This document shows positions 8,995-16,615 of a stretch of DNA of 39,670 nt, in pieces. Numbering within the stretch: position 1 is the first letter of the stretch; every line of letters begins with the position of its first letter. The position numbers and the translations under genes are program-made. The DNA comes from Halomonas organivorans (GTDB taxonomy: Bacteria; Pseudomonadota; Gammaproteobacteria; Pseudomonadales; Halomonadaceae), in NCBI RefSeq assembly GCF_014192055.1, contig NZ_JACHXM010000032.1:1-39670 (forward strand), in the 5' to 3' direction. Under the pieces are notes generated by a model. The model was given only the letters and a program-made list of their open reading frames with translations, searched no databases and was not told the DNA's origin.

Positions 8995-9062
8995 GCGGAA
9001 ATCCTTGTCCAGAGGAAACTCGGAGCATTATGACATAGCCCTGACCTGGCGCGACTCGTTCC

Positions 9063-9659
9063 TCAGTTCTCGAACCACAGGGGAACGTCCTGGCGCGCCA
9101 GCAGTTCAGCGGTCTCGAACAGCGGCAGGCCGACCACCGCCGAATGGCTGCCTTCCAGGCGCGACACGAAGATCGCCGCGCGCCCCTGGATCGCATAGCC
9201 ACCGGCCTTGTCGGCGGGCTCGCCGGTCGCCCAGTAGGCGGCGATCTCGTCGTCTTCGAGCTCGCGCAGCGCCACCTCGGTGGACACGCAGACGCTCAGC
9301 ATACCGGCCGGCCCGACGACCGCCACCGCCGTCAGCACCCGATGGGTGCGCCCGGACAGCGAGCGCAGCATGGCGGCGGCGTGATCGCGATCGCGCGGCT
9401 TGCCGAGGATCGCATCATCGCACACCACCGCGGTGTCGGAACCCAGCGTCGGCAGCCTGGTGCCCGCCGCGCTGGCCTGCGCCTTCTCCTCGGCCAGGCG
9501 CAGCACATAGGCCTCGGGCGCCTCACCGGGGCGCGGCGTCTCGTCGATGTCCACCGGATGCACCTCGACCGGCACGCCGATCGACGCCAGAAGCTCGCGA
9601 CGACGCGGCGAGGCGGAGGCCAAACGGATCAGCGGCGCGTCACTCGACTCATGCGGCAT
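9063..9659 (-). CDS. maf: Maf-family nucleotide pyrophosphatase (YhdE type)
   Basis: 198 aa. Maf proteins hydrolyse non-canonical or excess NTPs; the YhdE branch acts mainly on dTTP and UTP. The N-terminal SASPRRREL loop binds phosphate, 'TLGSDTAVV' carries the general-base aspartate, and GYAIQGRAA with 'GSHSAVVGLPLFET' completes the family pattern. Substrate preference is inferred from the operon position, which matches E. coli yhdE. The frame is open further upstream, but ATG 9659 is preceded by GGAGG at good spacing and gives the family N terminus. It begins 14 bp after the mreD stop, so cotranscription is likely. Confidence 0.95.
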   Translation of the reverse strand: MPHESSDAPLIRLASASPRRRELLASIGVPVEVHPVDIDETPRPGEAPEAYVLRLAEEKAQASAAGTRLPTLGSDTAVVCDDAILGKPRDRDHAAAMLRSLSGRTHRVLTAVAVVGPAGMLSVCVSTEVALRELEDDEIAAYWATGEPADKAGGYAIQGRAAIFVSRLEGSHSAVVGLPLFETAELLARQDVPLWFEN

Positions 9660-9673
9660 GCAGTCCTCCGGGC

Positions 9674-10162
9674 TCAGCTCTTGGCGGGGCGGCGCCGAAA
9701 GGCGCGAAACAGGGTCGTCAGCCAGGGCCACAGCAGCGCCCCGATCACCGAGGGCAGCAGGAAGGAGAGATGAATCGCGAAGGGACCCAGCAGCGTCCTG
9801 AGCCACTGTTCCACCAATTGCACCGTGCCCAGCAGCACCAGGATCAACACCGCCTGCTGGAGTAGCGAGTAAGCCCGGAAACGGGGATAGACCAGCGCGC
9901 ACAGGAAGGCCAGTAGCGACAGCAGCAAGGCATTCTGGCCGAGCGGCGCGCCCTGGAGGAGATCCAGCAGGATGCCCAGCACGAAGCCATGAAAGACACC
10001 GACACGCTGCGGCGCCTTCATGCACCAGTAGATCAGCATCAGGCCCAGCCAGTCCGGCCGCCAGATCTGCCAGCCGTCGGCCAGGGGCATCACCTGCAGG
10101 CACAATGCCAACAGCAGGGTCAGCCAGATCCAGGGCAGGCTCGCCTCGGAACGCGTCGCCAT
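9674..10162 (-). CDS. mreD: Rod shape-determining protein MreD
   Basis: 162 aa, equal in length to E. coli MreD, an inner-membrane component of the elongasome that works with MreB, MreC, RodA and PBP2. The sequence is strongly hydrophobic with about five membrane helices, including 'WLGLMLIYWCMKAPQRVGVF' followed by 'GFVLGILLDLLQGAPLGQNA', the conserved MreD core. The ATG shares its first base with the last base of the mreC stop (TGATG at 10162), a sign of coupled translation. Confidence 0.95.
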   Translation of the reverse strand: MATRSEASLPWIWLTLLLALCLQVMPLADGWQIWRPDWLGLMLIYWCMKAPQRVGVFHGFVLGILLDLLQGAPLGQNALLLSLLAFLCALVYPRFRAYSLLQQAVLILVLLGTVQLVEQWLRTLLGPFAIHLSFLLPSVIGALLWPWLTTLFRAFRRRPAKS

Positions 10163-11082
10163 CAGTCATCCTCCTCGACGGGGCCCATCACCTGCCGGGC
10201 GGCCTCTATCGCGCTCGGATCCAGCGACACTTGCCAGCCGCCACGCCCCAGGGCCTCGGGCGGTTCCGGCGGGAACAGCAGCAGGAAGTGGCGAGCACGC
10301 TGCAGCTGGGCCACCGGGCGAGCGTCGACCCGCGCGAAGGGTTCGCCGGGATCGTGAACCACGGCGGTGACTCGCGCCACCGGGTAACCGGCAGGGAAGC
10401 GGCCGGCCAGTCCGGAGGTCACCAGCAGGTCGCCCTCGCGGATATCAGCGGTATCGGGCACATGCAGCACGCTCAGGGTATCGTACTGGCCGGTGCCCTG
10501 AATGATGAAGCGCAGGCCGTTACGGTTGACCTGGATCGGCAGCGCATGACTGGCGTCGGCCACCAGCAGCACTCGGCTGGCATAGGCCGACACCGAGGTC
10601 ACCTGCCCCACCAGTCCCGCGGCGTCCATCACCGGCTGACCGACGAACACCCCGTCACGGCGCCCGCGATCGATCACCATGCGGTGGCTGAAGGGATCAG
10701 GATCCAGGGACAGCAGCTCGGCGGTAATGAAGGGGATGTCGCGCTCGCGAGCGGCATCGAGCAGCTCGCGCAGCCGCACGTTCTCGGCGGTCAGGCTGGC
10801 CATGCGCTGAACCCGGTGCGAGAGGGTCAGGATCTGCTCGCGCAGCTGGCGATTCTCGTCCAGCAGTTCGCGCTGGTCCGAAAACGCCAGGGCCGCCCAG
10901 TTGAGGGCGTCACTGGGCAAGCTGACCAGCCACTGGATAGGAGCCACCAGCGTGGACAGCTGGGCCCGCACGGGCTCCATGCGCGTGAAACGCAGATCGG
11001 CGAACATCAGGGCCCCGGCGAGAAGCGCGCACAGCAGCATGCGATAGCCCGGCACCGATCCATGCGAGAACAGCGGTTTGAT
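10162..11082 (-). CDS. mreC: Rod shape-determining protein MreC, probable ATC start
   Basis: 306 aa as called here. MreC is a bitopic periplasmic scaffold of the elongasome. Visible: one N-terminal membrane helix (MLLCALLAGALMFADL), a coiled coil ('LLDENRQLREQILTLSHRVQ') and the periplasmic beta domain with 'VMDAAGLVGQVTSV' and 'VTSGLAGRFPAGYPVARV'. The first ordinary start is GTG 11055, but it would remove the conserved IKPLFSHGS that aligns with the E. coli N terminus MKPIFSRGP. The frame is closed by TAG at 11097-11095, and between that stop and the GTG there is no ATG, GTG or TTG. ATC 11082-11080 lies exactly where the E. coli start Met aligns and is preceded by GGGAG with 8 nt spacing. 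A base error (ATG read as ATC) is the main alternative. Confidence 0.85.
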   Translation of the reverse strand: MKPLFSHGSVPGYRMLLCALLAGALMFADLRFTRMEPVRAQLSTLVAPIQWLVSLPSDALNWAALAFSDQRELLDENRQLREQILTLSHRVQRMASLTAENVRLRELLDAARERDIPFITAELLSLDPDPFSHRMVIDRGRRDGVFVGQPVMDAAGLVGQVTSVSAYASRVLLVADASHALPIQVNRNGLRFIIQGTGQYDTLSVLHVPDTADIREGDLLVTSGLAGRFPAGYPVARVTAVVHDPGEPFARVDARPVAQLQRARHFLLLFPPEPPEALGRGGWQVSLDPSAIEAARQVMGPVEEDD

Positions 11083-11399
11083 AACGCTCTCTCCCTATCT
11101 CCTTCGCGGCGCTCGGGGCCTTGCCGAGACGCCTGCCAGCACAGCACCACCGCGATGCATCATCCGCAACGGCAAGAGCCCTCGTCCGCCAAGGGGCGTT
11201 GAGTGATGTTGCAAGCGACGAGAGGCAGGCGCCTGATCCGGTCGCCGCCGGGACAATAGCGCCCAACATGTCGCCGGCAGCATCAAGGGGCGGCAGCCAC
11301 GGCACTCTGGCGCCGCCGGCAACCAGGCTCACGCCCGACGCTCCCAGACCTCTTGCCTTGCCACGGGACGCCGAGCGCATCAATCATTCAGGACTTTCG
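11083..11399. other. mreB-mreC intergenic region
   Basis: This is about 317 bp, unusually long for mreB-mreC. No credible gene is seen. On the minus strand a hairpin, GGCGTCTCGG (11133-11124) with CCGAGCGCC (11116-11108) and a one-base bulge, lies about 26 bp before the suspected mreC start and could influence mreC translation or set the mreB:mreC ratio. No convincing promoter or T-tract terminator was found. MreB is generally needed in larger amounts than MreC, so some attenuation here would make sense, but this is inference. Confidence 0.4.
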
Positions 11400-12437
11400 T
11401 CAGTCGCTGGAGAGCAGCTCGAACGTATGCTGATCGATCATCTCGAGCGCCTTGCCGCCCCCGCGAGCCACGCAGGTCAGCGGATCCTCGGCGACCACCA
11501 CCGGCAGCCCGGTCTCCTCGGCAATCAACTTGTCGAGATCGCGCAGCAGCGCACCGCCGCCGGTCAGCACCAGGCCGCGCTCGGCGATGTCGGAGGCCAG
11601 CTCGGGGGGCGACTGCTCCAGCGCGCTCTTCACGGCAGCGACGATGGAGCCCAGCGTCTCCTGCAGCGCGTCGAGGATCTCGTGGGAGTTCAGCGTGAAA
11701 CTGCGCGGGATGCCTTCGGCCAGGTTACGGCCGCGCACATCGATCTCGCGCAGCTCGCCGCCGGGATAGGCGCAGCCGATCTCTTCCTTGATGCGCTCGG
11801 CGGTGGACTCGCCGATCAGGCTGCCATAGTGACGGCGCACGTAGGCGATGATCGCCTCGTCGAAGCGGTCGCCGCCGACGCGAATGGACTCGGAGTAGAC
11901 CACACCGTTGAGCGAGATGATGGCGATCTCGCTGGTGCCGCCGCCGATGTCGACGACCATCGAGCCCTGGGCCTCCTCGACCGGCAGGCCGGCGCCGATC
12001 GCCGCGGCCATCGGCTCCTCGATCAGGAACACCTCGCGGGCCCCGGCACCCTCGGCGGACTCCTTGATGGCGCGACGCTCCACCTGGGTCGACATGCAGG
12101 GCACGCAGACCAGCACCCGCGGGCTGGGCGTCAGGAAGGTGCTCTGATGGACCTTGCGGATGAAGTACTGCAACATCTGCTCGGTAACGGTGAAGTCGGC
12201 GATGACGCCGTCCTTCATCGGCCGGATGGCGGTGATGTTGCCGGGGGTGCGACCCAGCATGCGCTTGGCGTCGGCGCCCACGGCAGCCACGCTGCGCATG
12301 TTGCCGGACTGGCGAATCGCCACCACCGACGGCTCGTCGAGCACGATGCCGCGCCCGCGGACATAGATCAGCGTATTGGCCGTCCCCAGGTCGATCGACA
12401 GATCGCTGGAAAACAGCCCCCTCAAACGTTTGAACAT
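11400..12437 (-). CDS. mreB: Rod shape-determining protein MreB (bacterial actin)
   Basis: 345 aa, against 347 in E. coli. This actin-like ATPase forms membrane-bound filaments that guide lateral cell-wall synthesis. The N-terminal amphipathic MFKRLRGLFS anchors it to the membrane. Actin-fold motifs are phosphate-1 'LSIDLGTANTLIYV', phosphate-2 'MVVDIGGGTSEIAIISL' and the adenosine motif 'GLVLTGGGALLRDLD'. The frame is open upstream for another 107 codons, but ATG 12437 gives the exact family N terminus. Divergent from gatC across 159 bp, and the likely first gene of the long minus-strand series. Confidence 0.97.
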   Translation of the reverse strand: MFKRLRGLFSSDLSIDLGTANTLIYVRGRGIVLDEPSVVAIRQSGNMRSVAAVGADAKRMLGRTPGNITAIRPMKDGVIADFTVTEQMLQYFIRKVHQSTFLTPSPRVLVCVPCMSTQVERRAIKESAEGAGAREVFLIEEPMAAAIGAGLPVEEAQGSMVVDIGGGTSEIAIISLNGVVYSESIRVGGDRFDEAIIAYVRRHYGSLIGESTAERIKEEIGCAYPGGELREIDVRGRNLAEGIPRSFTLNSHEILDALQETLGSIVAAVKSALEQSPPELASDIAERGLVLTGGGALLRDLDKLIAEETGLPVVVAEDPLTCVARGGGKALEMIDQHTFELLSSD

Positions 12438-12548
12438 GAAGTCGTTACCTAGTGCAGACCGGGAACCCTGTGCGGGGGCAAACCGTATCACTGCACCCCA
12501 CGGGCGGCAAGCGCCACGCCACCGGCCCTGCCCGCCAAGCCGCGAATG

Positions 12549-12557
12549 TGGTACCTT
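12549..12557 (+). promoter_or_regulatory. Candidate extended -10 for gatCAB
   Basis: TGG-TACCTT (12549-12557) forms an extended -10 about 40 bp before the gatC ATG, of the same design as the darP promoter (TGG-TATACT). No clear -35 is present. The 159-bp gap must also hold the mreB promoter on the other strand, for which I see no confident match. Confidence 0.3.
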
Positions 12558-12596
12558 CTGCGGTCTTTTCCCCCACCCTTTCGAGGACATCCGATC

Positions 12597-12884
12597 ATGG
12601 CGCTTGAACACGCAGACGTTCTCAGGGCCGCCCATCTGGCCCGACTCGGCCTGGACGAGGGTGAGGCCGACCGCTATCTCGACGACCTGGGCCGCATCCT
12701 GGAGATGGTCGACCAGCTGCAGTCGCTCGACACCGATGGCGTCGAACCGCTGGCCCACCCGCTGGACGCCACCCAGCGCCTGCGCGCCGACGAGGTCACC
12801 GAGGGCGATCAGCGCGAGACCTTCCAGCGCTGCGCCCCGGCGGTGGAGAACGGCCTCTACCTGGTGCCGCGGGTCGTCGAATGA
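12597..12884 (+). CDS. gatC: Aspartyl/glutamyl-tRNA amidotransferase subunit C
   Basis: 95 aa, the usual GatC length. GatC wraps around GatA and GatB and stabilises the GatCAB complex, which converts Glu-tRNA(Gln) and/or Asp-tRNA(Asn) to the amidated forms. The family pattern is plain: 'VLRAAHLARLGLDEGEADRY' near the N terminus, then DLGRILEMVDQLQSLDTDGVEP, and at the C terminus ENGLYLVPRVVE. The frame runs 17 codons further upstream, but ATG 12597 has GAGGA ahead and gives the normal N terminus. First gene of gatC-gatA-gatB. Confidence 0.96.
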   Translation: MALEHADVLRAAHLARLGLDEGEADRYLDDLGRILEMVDQLQSLDTDGVEPLAHPLDATQRLRADEVTEGDQRETFQRCAPAVENGLYLVPRVVE

Positions 12885-12935
12885 CCGCCTCCTCTTTTCA
12901 TCGTCAATGACATGTCATCACGGAGCCCCGGCCCC

Positions 12936-14396
12936 ATGCACGACCAGACACTGACCGGACTCGCCGCCGCCCTGGCCGCCGGCGAGTTCTCCAGCCGCGA
13001 GCTGACCGAGCACCTGCTCGCGCGCATCGAGCGCCATGACGGCGTCTTGAACAGCTTCATCACCGTCACCGGCGAGCAAGCCCTGGCCGCCGCCGATGCC
13101 GCCGACGCCGCCCGTGCCCGCGGCGAGGCCGGCCCGCTGATCGGCCTGCCGCTGGCGCTGAAGGACATCTTCTGCACCCGGGGCGTGAAGACCAGCTGCG
13201 GCTCGAAGATGCTCGACACCTTCACCGCGCCCTATGACGCCACCGTGGTCGAGAAGCTCGCCGCCGCCGGCACCCTGAGCCTCGGCAAGACCAACATGGA
13301 CGAGTTCGCCATGGGCTCCTCCAACGAGAACAGCCACTACGGCCCGGTCAAGAACCCCTGGGACCTCGGCGCCGTGCCGGGCGGCAGCTCCGGCGGCAGC
13401 GCCGCAGCCGTCGCCGCGGGCCTGGTGCCGGCGGCGCTCGGCACCGACACCGGCGGCTCGATCCGCCAGCCGGCGGCCTTCTGCGGCATCACCGGCTTGA
13501 AGCCCACCTACGGTCGCGTCTCGCGCTACGGCATGGTGGCCTACGCCTCGAGCCTCGACCAGGCCGGCCCCATGGCCCGTTCGGCCTCCGACTGCGCCCA
13601 CCTGCTCGGCGCCATCGCCGGCCACGACCTGCGCGACTCCACCAGCGTGGCGCGCGGCGTGCCGGACTATACCGAGGGCCTCGAGGCACCGCTGTCCGGC
13701 CTCAAGATCGGCCTGCCCAAGGAATACTTCGGCGACGGCCTGTCCGCCGAGGTGGAAAGCGCGGTGCGCGAGGCGATCAAGGTCTACGAATCGCTCGGCG
13801 CCACGGTGCGCGAGGTCAGCCTGCCGCACACCCACTATGCGATCCCGGCGTATTACGTGATCGCCCCGGCCGAGGCCTCCTCCAACCTGTCACGCTATGA
13901 CGGCGTGCGCTTCGGCCATCGCTGCGAGAATCCGACCGACCTCATCGACCTCTACAAGCGCAGCCGCGCCGAAGGCTTCGGCGAGGAAGTCAAGCGACGC
14001 ATCCTGATCGGCACCCACACCCTCTCCGAGGGCTTCTTCGACGCCTACTACAAGCAGGCGCAGAAGGTTCGCCGACTGATCCGCCAGGACTTCCTCGACG
14101 CCTTCGAGGCGGTCGACGTGCTGATGGGCCCGGCATCGCCGACCCCGGCCTTCGACCTGGGCGCCAACAAGGATCCGGTATCGATGTACCTGCAGGACAT
14201 CTACACCATCGCTGTCAACCTGGCCGGCATCCCCGGCATCAGCGTGCCGGCCGGTTTCGCCGGTGGACGCCCCGTGGGCCTGCAGATCCTCGGCACCCAC
14301 TTCGCCGAAGCCCAGTTGCTCAACGTCGCCCACCAGTTCCAGCAGGCCACCGACTGGCACCTGCGTCGTCCCGACCTCGCCGAGGAGACCGCCTGA
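12936..14396 (+). CDS. gatA: Aspartyl/glutamyl-tRNA amidotransferase subunit A
   Basis: 486 aa, standard for GatA. It is the amidase subunit, which frees ammonia from glutamine and channels it to GatB. The amidase signature begins at residue 149 (GGSSGGSAAA) and runs through ALGTDTGGSIRQPAAFCG, which supplies the Ser-cisSer-Lys catalytic set together with the lysine of 'LPLALKDIF'. ATG 12936 is preferred over the in-frame ATG at 12912 because GGAG lies upstream and the N terminus fits the family. Its stop overlaps the gatB start by one base (TGATG), so the two are translated together. Confidence 0.97.
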   Translation: MHDQTLTGLAAALAAGEFSSRELTEHLLARIERHDGVLNSFITVTGEQALAAADAADAARARGEAGPLIGLPLALKDIFCTRGVKTSCGSKMLDTFTAPYDATVVEKLAAAGTLSLGKTNMDEFAMGSSNENSHYGPVKNPWDLGAVPGGSSGGSAAAVAAGLVPAALGTDTGGSIRQPAAFCGITGLKPTYGRVSRYGMVAYASSLDQAGPMARSASDCAHLLGAIAGHDLRDSTSVARGVPDYTEGLEAPLSGLKIGLPKEYFGDGLSAEVESAVREAIKVYESLGATVREVSLPHTHYAIPAYYVIAPAEASSNLSRYDGVRFGHRCENPTDLIDLYKRSRAEGFGEEVKRRILIGTHTLSEGFFDAYYKQAQKVRRLIRQDFLDAFEAVDVLMGPASPTPAFDLGANKDPVSMYLQDIYTIAVNLAGIPGISVPAGFAGGRPVGLQILGTHFAEAQLLNVAHQFQQATDWHLRRPDLAEETA

Positions 14397-15862
14397 TGCA
14401 ATGGGAAACCGTGATCGGGCTGGAGGTCCACGTCCAGCTCGCCACCCGCTCCAAGATCTTCTCCGGCGCCTCCACCGCGTTCGGCGCCGAGCCCAACACC
14501 CAGGCCTGCGCCGTCGACCTGGGCCTGCCGGGCGTGCTGCCGGTGCTCAACGAACAGGCGGTGGCCATGGCCGTGCAGTTCGGCCTGGGCATCCACGCCG
14601 AGATCCCCGAGGTCTCGGTGTTCGACCGCAAGAACTACTTCTATCCGGACCTGCCCAAGGGCTACCAGACCAGCCAGATGTACGAGCCGATCGTCGGCCC
14701 GGGTGAAGTCGAGATCCTGCTCGACGACGGCGAGCGCAAGACCGTCCGCGTGCATCATGCCCACCTCGAGGAGGACGCCGGCAAGTCGCTGCACGAGGAC
14801 TTCCACGGCATGACCGGGATCGACCTCAACCGCGCCGGCACGCCGCTGCTGGAGATCGTCTCCGAGCCCGACATGCGCAGCGCGAAGGAGGCGGCCGCCT
14901 ATCTCAAGGCCATCCACTCCATCGTCACCTATCTCGGCATCAGTGACGGCAACATGGCCGAGGGCTCGATGCGCTGCGACGTCAACGTGTCGGTGCGCCC
15001 CAAGGGCCAGGAGGCCTTCGGCACCCGCGCCGAGATCAAGAACGTCAACTCCTTCCGCTTCGTCGAGCGCGCCATCGAGTTCGAGGTCGAACGCCAGGTC
15101 GAGCTGCTCGAGGACGGCGGAAAGGTGGTCCAGGAGACTCGCCTCTTCGACCCCGAGGCCGACGAGACCCGCAGCATGCGCACCAAGGAGGAAGCCAACG
15201 ACTACCGTTACTTCCCCTGCCCCGACCTGCTGCCGGTGGTGCTCGACCAGGCCTATGTCGACCACCTGCGCGGCAACCTGCCGGAGCTGCCGGCCGCCAA
15301 GCGCGAGCGCTTCCAGAACGAGCTCGGCCTCTCCGCCTACGACGCCGGCGTGCTCTCGGCGAGCCGCGCCATGGCCGAGTACTTCGAACGGGTCCACGAG
15401 GTCTGCGGCGACGCCAAGCAGGCCGCCAACTGGGTCCAGGGCGAGCTGTCCGGCGCACTGAACCGCGAGGGCCTGGCCATCGCCGACAGCCCGGTCTCGG
15501 CCGACCAGCTCGGCGGCCTCATCGTCCGAGTGATAGACGACACCATCAACGGCAAGGCCGCCAAGCAGGTGTTCCAGGCCCTTTGGCACGGCGAGGGCGG
15601 GGGCGAAAACAATAGCGCCGACGCCATCATCGAGGCCAAGGGCCTGAAGCAGGTCACCGACACCGGCGCCATCGAGGCGATGATCGACCAGGTCATCGCC
15701 GACAGCCCAGCCCAGGTGGCCCAGTACCGCGACGCCGAACCCGACAAGCGCGGCAAGATGATCGGCTACTTCGTCGGCCAGGTGATGAAGGCCTCGCGCG
15801 GCACCGCCAACCCCCAGCAAGTCAACAAGCTGCTCAAGGAAAAGCTCGACGCCCTGTGCTGA
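14396..15862 (+). CDS. gatB: Aspartyl/glutamyl-tRNA amidotransferase subunit B
   Basis: 488 aa, slightly above the common 475-480. GatB binds and phosphorylates the mischarged tRNA and transfers ammonia. Visible: the N-terminal 'WETVIGLEVHVQLATRSKIF' motif, the LGLPGVLPVLN and 'RKNYFYPDLPKGYQTSQ' blocks of the catalytic cradle, 'GIDLNRAGTPLLEIVSEPD', and a C-terminal YqeY-like tRNA-binding tail (GKMIGYFVGQVMKASRG..). A glutamate/glycine-rich insert (WHGEGGGENNSADAI) sits in the tail domain. Presence of GatCAB implies that Gln-tRNA and/or Asn-tRNA is at least partly made by transamidation. Confidence 0.97.
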   Translation: MQWETVIGLEVHVQLATRSKIFSGASTAFGAEPNTQACAVDLGLPGVLPVLNEQAVAMAVQFGLGIHAEIPEVSVFDRKNYFYPDLPKGYQTSQMYEPIVGPGEVEILLDDGERKTVRVHHAHLEEDAGKSLHEDFHGMTGIDLNRAGTPLLEIVSEPDMRSAKEAAAYLKAIHSIVTYLGISDGNMAEGSMRCDVNVSVRPKGQEAFGTRAEIKNVNSFRFVERAIEFEVERQVELLEDGGKVVQETRLFDPEADETRSMRTKEEANDYRYFPCPDLLPVVLDQAYVDHLRGNLPELPAAKRERFQNELGLSAYDAGVLSASRAMAEYFERVHEVCGDAKQAANWVQGELSGALNREGLAIADSPVSADQLGGLIVRVIDDTINGKAAKQVFQALWHGEGGGENNSADAIIEAKGLKQVTDTGAIEAMIDQVIADSPAQVAQYRDAEPDKRGKMIGYFVGQVMKASRGTANPQQVNKLLKEKLDALC

Positions 15863-15869
15863 GCACATC

Positions 15870-15892
15870 GGGCGGGCCTCACCGGCCCGCCC
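15870..15892 (+). terminator. Hairpin downstream of gatB
   Basis: Stem GGGCGGGCC (15870-15878) pairs perfectly with GGCCCGCCC (15884-15892) across a TCACC loop, seven bases after the gatB stop. There is no T-run, so it may be a weak terminator or an mRNA-protecting hairpin that lets some transcription pass into the regulator at 15915. Confidence 0.5.
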
Positions 15893-15914
15893 CGTCGACT
15901 TCAGAGGACGACCC

Positions 15915-16466
15915 ATGGCAGAAGATGTCGGCGCGCGCTTGCGCGCCCTGCGCAACCTGAGGGGCATTTCCCAGCGCGAGCTGGCCAAGCGCTGCGGCGT
16001 GACCCACTCCAGCCTGTCGCTCATCGAACAGGGCAAGGTCAGCCCCTCGGTGAGCTCGCTGAAGAAGATTCTCGACGCCATTCCGATGAGCGTCGGCGAC
16101 TTCTTCACCATGGACCTGGAGAGCCGCGACCAGGTGTTCTATTCGGCCGACGAACTGGCCGACGTGGGCACCGGCGACGTGATCTACAAGCTGGTAGGCG
16201 GCAACCGGGCGACCCGGGTGCTCAACTTCATGGTCGAGACCTACCCCTCCGGCGCCGACACCGGCCGCGAAATGATCGCCCACCAGGGCGAGGAAGCCGG
16301 CGTGGTGCTGGAAGGCGAGATCGAGATCACCATCGGCGCCGAGACCCGCGTACTCGGTCCAGGCGAGGCCTACTACTTCGACACCAACGTCCCCCACCGC
16401 TTTCGCAACGTCGGCGAGGTCGCCTGCCGCCTGATCAGCTGCGCCACCCCCGCCCGCAGCTTCTGA
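15915..16466 (+). CDS. PuuR-like HTH-cupin transcriptional regulator
   Basis: 183 aa, nearly the length of E. coli PuuR (185). An XRE-type HTH spans about residues 8-62 ('LRALRNLRGISQRELAKRCG', 'SSLSLIEQGKVSPSVSSLKK'). A cupin_2 domain follows, from about residue 110 to the end, with HQGEEAGVVLEGEIEITIG and 'LGPGEAYYFDTNVPHRFRNV'. PuuR represses putrescine-utilisation genes and releases DNA on binding putrescine. Here the polyamine genes start about 6 kb downstream, not adjacent, so assignment of this gene as their regulator is plausible but unproven. AGAGGAC precedes ATG 15915. It stands alone between gatB and the tautomerase gene. Confidence 0.85.
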   Translation: MAEDVGARLRALRNLRGISQRELAKRCGVTHSSLSLIEQGKVSPSVSSLKKILDAIPMSVGDFFTMDLESRDQVFYSADELADVGTGDVIYKLVGGNRATRVLNFMVETYPSGADTGREMIAHQGEEAGVVLEGEIEITIGAETRVLGPGEAYYFDTNVPHRFRNVGEVACRLISCATPARSF

Positions 16467-16496
16467 CCCACTCGGGCCGCGCCGAACCGTCGCCAC

Positions 16497-16516
16497 AGGC
16501 CGGCCCTACCCGGCCT
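16497..16516 (+). terminator. Small hairpin after the HTH-cupin regulator
   Basis: AGGCCGG (16497-16503) pairs with CCGGCCT (16510-16516) over a CCCTAC loop, 31 bp after the regulator stop. The stem is perfect but short and lacks a T-tract; a weak terminator at best. Confidence 0.3.
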
Positions 16517-16552
16517 CACCGTGCCAACGCTCCTCGTTGTCGTCATCTCGCT

Positions 16553-16604
16553 TTGACAGCCATCGTCGCCGATGGGAATATCTGGAAACATTTTCCAAAT
16601 ATTC
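16553..16604 (+). promoter_or_regulatory. Tautomerase promoter with 29-bp inverted-repeat operator
   Basis: A consensus -35 TTGACA (16553-16558) is followed after exactly 17 bp by GAATAT (16576-16581) as a weak -10. The -10 is the first six bases of a long inverted repeat: GAATAT, C, TGGAAA (16576-16588), loop CAT, TTTCCA, A, ATATTC (16592-16604). Twelve of thirteen arm positions pair. The right arm ends at the GAGGA Shine-Dalgarno of the tautomerase gene. A dyad lying over the -10 and transcript start strongly suggests a repressor operator; the same structure in mRNA might also hide the ribosome site. I do not recognise the regulator. Confidence 0.65.
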
Positions 16605-16615
16605 GAGGAATGCCC

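Noticed and set aside
7165..9033. A 622-codon plus-strand frame across the yhdP start and rng
   Set aside because: It is antisense to two well-identified genes, has low-complexity composition, no Shine-Dalgarno and no recognisable motif.
10910..11383. A 157-codon minus-strand frame filling the mreB-mreC gap and running into mreC
   Set aside because: It overlaps mreC out of frame for about 170 bp, has no Shine-Dalgarno, and its Ala/Arg/Gly-rich composition fits a chance frame in GC-rich DNA.
14201..16111. A 636-codon minus-strand frame opposite gatA-gatB
   Set aside because: It is antisense to gatA/gatB and the HTH-cupin gene, with Val/Gly/Asp/Leu runs typical of reversed GatB codons.
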